From contig NC_058160.1 in the NCBI RefSeq assembly GCF_020080835.1, forward strand, positions 7,815,515 through 7,879,514: a DNA stretch of 64,000 bases, given 5' to 3'. Position 1 is the first letter of the stretch. Each line of letters begins with the position of its first letter. A program made the translations under genes and the position numbers. The stretch is from Cotesia glomerata. Taxonomy: Eukaryota; Arthropoda; Insecta; Hymenoptera; Braconidae. Positions 58,481 to 64,000 of this stretch are shown here, piece by piece. The notes beneath the pieces are model-generated. The model was not told the DNA's origin and searched no databases. It was given only the letters and a program-made list of their open reading frames with translations.

Positions 58481-59226
58481 CAAACGCACAGGAATATATT
58501 TACAATTGAAAAGGTTGGTGCAAAAATGTATGAAAGTTTTTTCTTTATTTTCTAGCGTTACTCAATGATGATATTCTTCAAAGAGTTAATATTTTTTATG
58601 ACTACAAAATTGTTGAAACGGTGTCGAAAAATAATAACAATGATTGCATTAAACTACAGTACTAATGAAAAATAAACTTTTTGAAAACAATTGAATAAAA
58701 TCCTGCGAAAGCTCTTCTATGAAGTTCATTACATTGGAAACGAGATAAGCTTCATGAATTGAATTCGCCTACAAAATCTAGATTAGTATATAGTGCACTC
58801 ATGTTTGAATGATTTTAGCCTATTCGGCGCGCTTGTTCTCGCGTACTTTACATAAATTCTAATTTTAAACAGTACTAATGTAATGAGACTTAATTACTTA
58901 ATTATTATTGATGTGATAAATTTTAAACTTGGCTCAATGATTATTTTAAATGTCAATTGCAGTTCACGTGATTTAACATCTATTTAATTGTCACTGTCTC
59001 ATTGTCACTCGTCATGAATTATTATTAATTTCATAATAATTTGGTAATGCCAAAAAATATATAAACTTCATTCGACGAATAAAAAACAGTTAAAAAATTT
59101 TAATTTATACAGTATAACTTATATTTATTTTATATTTTATTTATTCAACGGGATGCCAAGGCGAAAGCAGAATGGAAAAGATGCATAACAGTTTTAGAGT
59201 TACATAAGTACTATAAAATCTATATA

Positions 59227-59330
<104 letters not shown>

Positions 59331-59339
59331 AGACTTTCT

Positions 59340-60275
59340 ATAGATATAGTCACTCATCACGATATCTCTGGAACTATAAGACCTAGAGATTTGAAATTTG
59401 GCAGGAATATTCCTTTCGCCAAGTAGAGGTCAGCTACGAACGAATTTTACGAAATTCCACCCACAAGGGGGGTTGCCGGGGCGTTAACAATCAAAAATTC
59501 CCTTTTTCAAACTATAGCTCCTATCGACTCCAAATTCGGTAGGAATCTTCTGTAAGAGATGTAGAAATAATCTATAAACAAATATTATGATATCTCACCC
59601 CAGAGAGGGTTGCGGGGGTGGGTATTAACAATGAAAATTTTTTATTTTCAAGCTATAGCTCTTTCAGACTCCAGATTTTGGAAGGATTTTCTATAAGTGA
59701 TGTAGAAATAATCTATAAACGAATTTTACGATATCTCACCCCACAGAGGGTTGCGGGGGCGTTAACAATGAAAAATTCCCGTTTTTAAACTATAGCTCCC
59801 ATATACTCTAAATCGGGTAGGAATTTTCTGTAAGAGATGTAGAAATAATATACGAATGAATTTTACGATAGCTCACCTCACAGGGGTTTGCGAGGGTGGG
59901 TGTTAACAGTTATAAAATTTTTTATTCTCAAGTTACAGCTCCTATAGTCTCTGAATTTGATAGGAATCTTCTATATGTGATGTAGAAATAGTCTAAGAGC
60001 GGATTTTACGACGAACCACCCCCAATAAGGATTGCAGGGGTAGGTGTTAACAATAAAAAATCTTAATTTTCAAAATATAGCTTCTAAAAGCTGTAAATTT
60101 GGTAGGAATCTTTTATTTGTCATGAGAAGATCAACTCGAAACAGATTTCAAAAAATTCTACTTTCGATAGGGATTGCGGGGTCGGGTTTTAAAATCTAAA
60201 ATTTTAATTTCCAAACTGTAACTTCTGCAGACTCTAAATTTGGTAGGAATCTTCGCGTATGATGTCAAGTTCAGC
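59340..60275 (+). repeat. ~140-bp tandem array inside the Helitron, about 6-7 units
   Basis: Each unit has ACTATAGCTCCTATAGACTC-like, AAATTTGGTAGGAATCTTC, GATGTAGAAATAATCTA, ACGAATTTTACGATATCTCA and GGGTTGCGGGGGCGTTAACA-like blocks. Successive GGGTTGCGGGG blocks are about 140 bp apart (59469, 59608, 59749 and on). One more unit follows the MITE, near 61222. Confidence 0.85.
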
Positions 60276-60277
60276 TA

Positions 60278-61187
60278 CACGGAGAAAAAATAATTATACT
60301 ACCTACTATACAAAAATAGTAACTCCTACTATCTAAAATGGTAATAAAATTAATTAGTAACAAAATGATAGGTGGTATCATTGACAATTGTAATAGTTAC
60401 TATTAATAATGGTAACGATTACTATCGAAAATAATAATTGTAATTATTATAAATTATAACCGTTACAATCAAAGATGGTAACTGTAACCATCTCAGATTG
60501 TAAAAATTCTGAAAAAAAAAATAATATAAATTTACTTAATTAAATCCTTTATTTACATCCATATTTTAGCTGATGTACATTTTTTTCTTTGAAATATTAA
60601 AATATTTTAAATTCCCTTCAAAATTTTTTTTTGAAAATTTGATTTTTTTGAGGATTAAAATTTTTTTTCAAATTTTAATATTTTTTTTAAATTTGAATTT
60701 TATTAAAAATTTTAATTTTTTTGGAAATTTCAAATTCTTTTTGAAAAATTTGGCTTTGAAACTTGTTTTAGACAAATAAAAATTTATAAATATAATTTGA
60801 ATCCTAATTTAATCCGGATTTTTTGTGTACTACACTGCACTAGAGCTGCTTTTAGTTTATTCAGAAATGCATCCACAGTAACGCAGATTCATAATTTTTT
60901 TAATATTTTTTACTAGCTTAGAAAGCAGTTATTATTATTACTGATGGTAACTGCAACCATCAGGTTATATTAGGAATTACGATTTTGTTAATAGTAGTAA
61001 CTAATAAAAATAATAACAGTTATTATTACTGATTACCATCATAATAGTAGTAGCTACCATCAGGATGGTAAATACTACAATTCAAATGGTTCATTTAATT
61101 ATTTAAATAATATTTACTACTATCGAATTCAGTTAATAGATTTTAACATAACTAGATAATAAACTTTACTATAAAATTTTCTCTGTG
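60278..61187. mobile_element. TA-flanked inverted-repeat element (CACGGAGAAAAAATAA ends)
   Basis: CACGGAGAAAAAATAATTAT and ATAAAATTTTCTCTGTG are inverted ends, with TA at 60276-60277 and 61188-61189. The arms contain many self-complementary ATAGTAACTATTACTAT-like motifs. It is inserted in the Helitron array, where neighbouring units supply the empty-site sequence. 910 bp, no transposase. Confidence 0.85.
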
Positions 61188-61438
61188 TAAGAATGGATTT
61201 TCTCGATTTCTACTCCCAAAAGGGATTGCGGGAGCGTTAACAATGAAAATCTCTCATTTCCAAACAATAGTTTCTGGATACTAGCTATATAGAATAATCA
61301 CATGGATAAAAGGTACAGGCCATTCCAATGAAATTTGGAATCTGTGCAAGTCAAAACAATACCCCAATTAAATTTCAAGTCTAGATCTAAAAATACAATT
61401 CTATAAAGTGCCCAGCGGAGCGGGCGGGTAACAGCTAG

Positions 61439-63878
61439 TATTTATATAAAGTTCATTTAGTCATTTTAGGAACACAAAAATCAGTAAATACATTTCAATA
61501 CATTTTTTAGAATTTACATTATTTAGAATAATCAAACAAAGATAATATTGAGTATTTTTGAAATCATTTGAGTTAAATTAATAAAATTTGATATGAATTT
61601 TAATAATCATAATTAATTAATTAATTATTTCATAACCTTTACGCCCATCACGAATTCCGTTTGAGACACCACAAATAAAAAACTGAAAAAATTGGAGTTT
61701 CAAATAAGTATTTTCACAACTTTTATGAGAAATCTTAAGCACATTTTGAGAATATAAAATTAAAGCTGAATCTGTAAAATCACGACTTGACGTAGTGTTC
61801 TATAGAAATGTAACTTTTCTACGATTTTCTTTTCGTTTCTGAATGTTCATATTATTTAATAGTAAAATTAATATCATTATTCAGATCTATTCATAATATA
61901 AATGATGAAATTATAGAAATACCTTATCCCATTAGCGAAGTTCAATAAAAAAACTTACTTTATCTGCTCAAAAATAAATTATAGTTACTGAAGATAGAAA
62001 GAATTGCCGTTTTCCATTATAATAAACAATTTCATCAACATTTTTGTAGATAAATTGGAGTTATCAAAACAATCTTATGACAATGGAAAGTAATATATAA
62101 AAAAAGCGTATTATTCGAACTATTTTCTTTAAAATAAGAATAATAGATTCTGTTTTAAGGATAGAAATGAGTATCTTATCAGGCGCGCACTGCAGTTGTA
62201 TTCTACGAGGCAGTACTGTAATCACGATACTTTAGTTATTCTCTTACTCTTGAAGATTCTTGTTGAATAAATATTTTATGTAGTAAACACTGAGAAATAC
62301 ATGTAAAATCAACACAGTTAGAGAGATGATTCGATTGCGTAATTGAGGTAGGAAAATTTGTGCAATGTGTAATCAGGATAGCGGAAAAATAGTTTCAGCC
62401 ACTTAAGAAAACTGTTTATTATTATTTTTAACTAAACAGAAATGATTAAAAAAACCAAAAATTTATAAAGCTTTTTTGAAATTGATTGGCGAGTGATAAA
62501 AATAAAATAATTTTTCGAAAATATCACTCATGCAATAAGCGATTAGATACAATTATAAAACTGATTTTTTTTTGGATTCAGTTTTTATTCAAAAAGTTTT
62601 AAACTTGTCTAATTGTCTAGGTTAATGCAAGAAAATAAAAAAATTTCAAAACAAAGACCATGTCTAGCTTCAGGCAAAAGCAACTTCTATGATATTCTAA
62701 CCAGCTTGACACACATTATATAAAAAGTAGTGAGTTGCTATTGAGAACATTTTAAAAAGGTATAGCTTGAGTGATGGACTATTTTCTGCTGAAATTTTTA
62801 AAGCTTTCTGTAATATGGCCTTAGATTTATTGTTCATGATTTTTTATCTCGTAATTAGAGAAACCCTTGAATATTTTAAGTTTATTAAATTCATAAGTTT
62901 ATAAAAATGTACATGAAAATAATGTGAATCACTATAATATTTTTTTGAAAAAAATAAATAATAAGACATTGGTAACAACGAAACAAAAATAGTTCATTAA
63001 CTCATAGCTCGGCTAATTATTATAATAACAATTCAGGAGAGATTTTATCTACGCGTAGAAGCTAGGGGCAAAAAGTAAAATTTGAGTCAACAATGTTCTA
63101 CAGGCAAAGAAAGGAATCACTAAAATGCTTCTAAAACGAAAAAAAAGCTTGGATAACGATTCCAATAAAAAGAGGAAAATATTTGTTTAACTGCTCGTTA
63201 AAAAAGTTAGAAATATTGTGAAAATTAGGAAGTTATTGTTTTCAGGCTAACATTTTATTATATTAGTTTTAGAGAAAACGACTATAATGTAACATAATTT
63301 CGTTGTAAAAATGAGATGTATCCATTGTACTCATTTATATTTTGTCCAAAAGTCAAAAACATTAAGCTCCAATTCTTTTAGTAGACAAGACTTCAATTCT
63401 TTGTGGTATTTGTTCTCTTTTCATCACGCGATAGTCGCTCATCTTTCACGCTTTTGGTTCATTCCATGAACAGTATCGGACGAAACGCCGTTGGGATTAC
63501 ACCCACAGAGCTTAATCAGTTAGATTGCTCGCAATTTACCGTTCTTATCCATCTGTACCTCGCAGTTTGTTCACTTAACTCTTTGATTCTGTACTATAAA
63601 ATTCTTTGCTCAAATTTATTTGTCCTGATTGAATTAACTTTTTTTATGGTCTTACACTGACAAACTACTATTTTTTTTTCCTTTTATCAAAGAATATAAT
63701 TTTTATAGAGACAATGTTTTCTAAATATTTTTCTTGTAATAAGTTCTTAATGGGTTACATTCACTAGAGTTTAAAAGAAAATTACGAAATTTTGTCTTAT
63801 AAGCATACTAGCTACCGTGATATGTGAATACATAAGCTTAATTCAAACCAACAGTAGAATCCTCAGAATTAAACTTAC
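61439..63878. other. AT-rich stretch with a GC-richer patch at 63400-63570
   Basis: No domain-bearing frame. The patch 63400-63570 (ACGCCGTTGGGATTACACCC and neighbours) has an open plus-strand frame without recognisable features, and may be regulatory. Confidence 0.35.
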
Positions 63879-63911
63879 CCACGTTATTACTGGCGAAACT
63901 TTGATCCTTAC
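63879..63911 (-). CDS. 33-nt microexon, phase 1-1, possibly of the Kazal-module gene
   Basis: On the minus strand CTTGCTTGTTTCAG precedes 33 nt and then a perfect GTAAGT donor (63873-63878). In phase 1 it reads KDQSFASNNV between split codons, the same phase as the 8791-9000 exon. Phase 0 is also open; phase 2 meets a stop. It is upstream of the Kazal exon in transcript order and would be a linker exon. The call rests on splice signals only. Confidence 0.4.
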
Positions 63912-64000
63912 CTGAAACAAGCAAGGATATATCTAAAGTTAGTATTGCTAATTTTTAAGAATATTCTACATAACTCATTTTAGAAGTAAGTAAATGAACA

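Noticed and set aside
59340..60275. CRISPR array
   Set aside because: The units are ~140 bp, diverged along their whole length, with no short repeat/unique spacer pattern; eukaryotic Helitron context.
60573..60779. Phe-rich 68-residue open frame
   Set aside because: AT-driven frame within the arms/core of the 60278-61187 element.

Overview
The window is very AT-rich (roughly three quarters A+T by eye), with split genes, long introns or intergenic stretches and dense nested transposons. This points to an animal nuclear genome, most likely an insect. A parasitoid-wasp-like hymenopteran is my guess from composition and repeat style, not something the sequence proves. Host protein-coding sequence is sparse. 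The 3' end of one plus-strand gene (three exons, 65-1668) encodes a cysteine-bearing insect-type protein that I tentatively place in the DUF4803 group. A minus-strand exon (8791-9000) encodes one complete follistatin/Kazal module of an agrin- or follistatin-like extracellular protein. A 33-nt minus-strand microexon with excellent splice sites (63879-63911) has the same 1-1 phase. If it belongs to the same transcript, almost the whole window is intron of that gene.

The rest is mobile DNA. (i) A nearly complete DIRS-type tyrosine-recombinase retrotransposon (27671-32410, minus strand) has gag, RT-RNase H-methylase-like and recombinase reading frames, inverted terminal repeats and the diagnostic internal complementary region. 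All but one of its frame breaks (and perhaps that one too) sit in A/T homopolymers. (ii) Two close copies of a Helentron derivative (19512-21400 minus; 51274-53149 plus) keep a PIF1-helicase tail fused to an endonuclease domain. One is open and the other has two nonsense codons. (iii) Three Helitron derivatives with CTRR-type ends include one reduced to 48 bp (38936-38983) and one carrying a ~140-bp tandem array (59219-61438). (iv) At least ten small inverted-repeat elements, mostly TA-flanked with CAC-G or CCC-TG ends followed by an A-run, have arms built of degenerate copies of a short self-complementary motif that differs from element to element. Several carry a tRNA-like, B-box-bearing module. 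(v) There are TTAA-flanked piggyBac-style elements, and a dispersed family with an internal GT microsatellite.

Nesting is extensive and informative. The MITE at 37209-37530 sits in one arm of a long foldback whose other arm preserves the empty site, proving a TA target duplication. The Helentron at 19512-21400 split an older inverted-repeat element. The 47314-49164 element holds a GT-family copy that itself holds another MITE. The ~140-bp array of the 59219-61438 Helitron is split by a TA-flanked MITE.

The remaining stretches are AT-rich DNA without recognisable genes. A few islands of higher GC (around 9.6, 11.4, 25.6, 49.5 and 63.5 kb) could be conserved regulatory DNA or undetected short exons.
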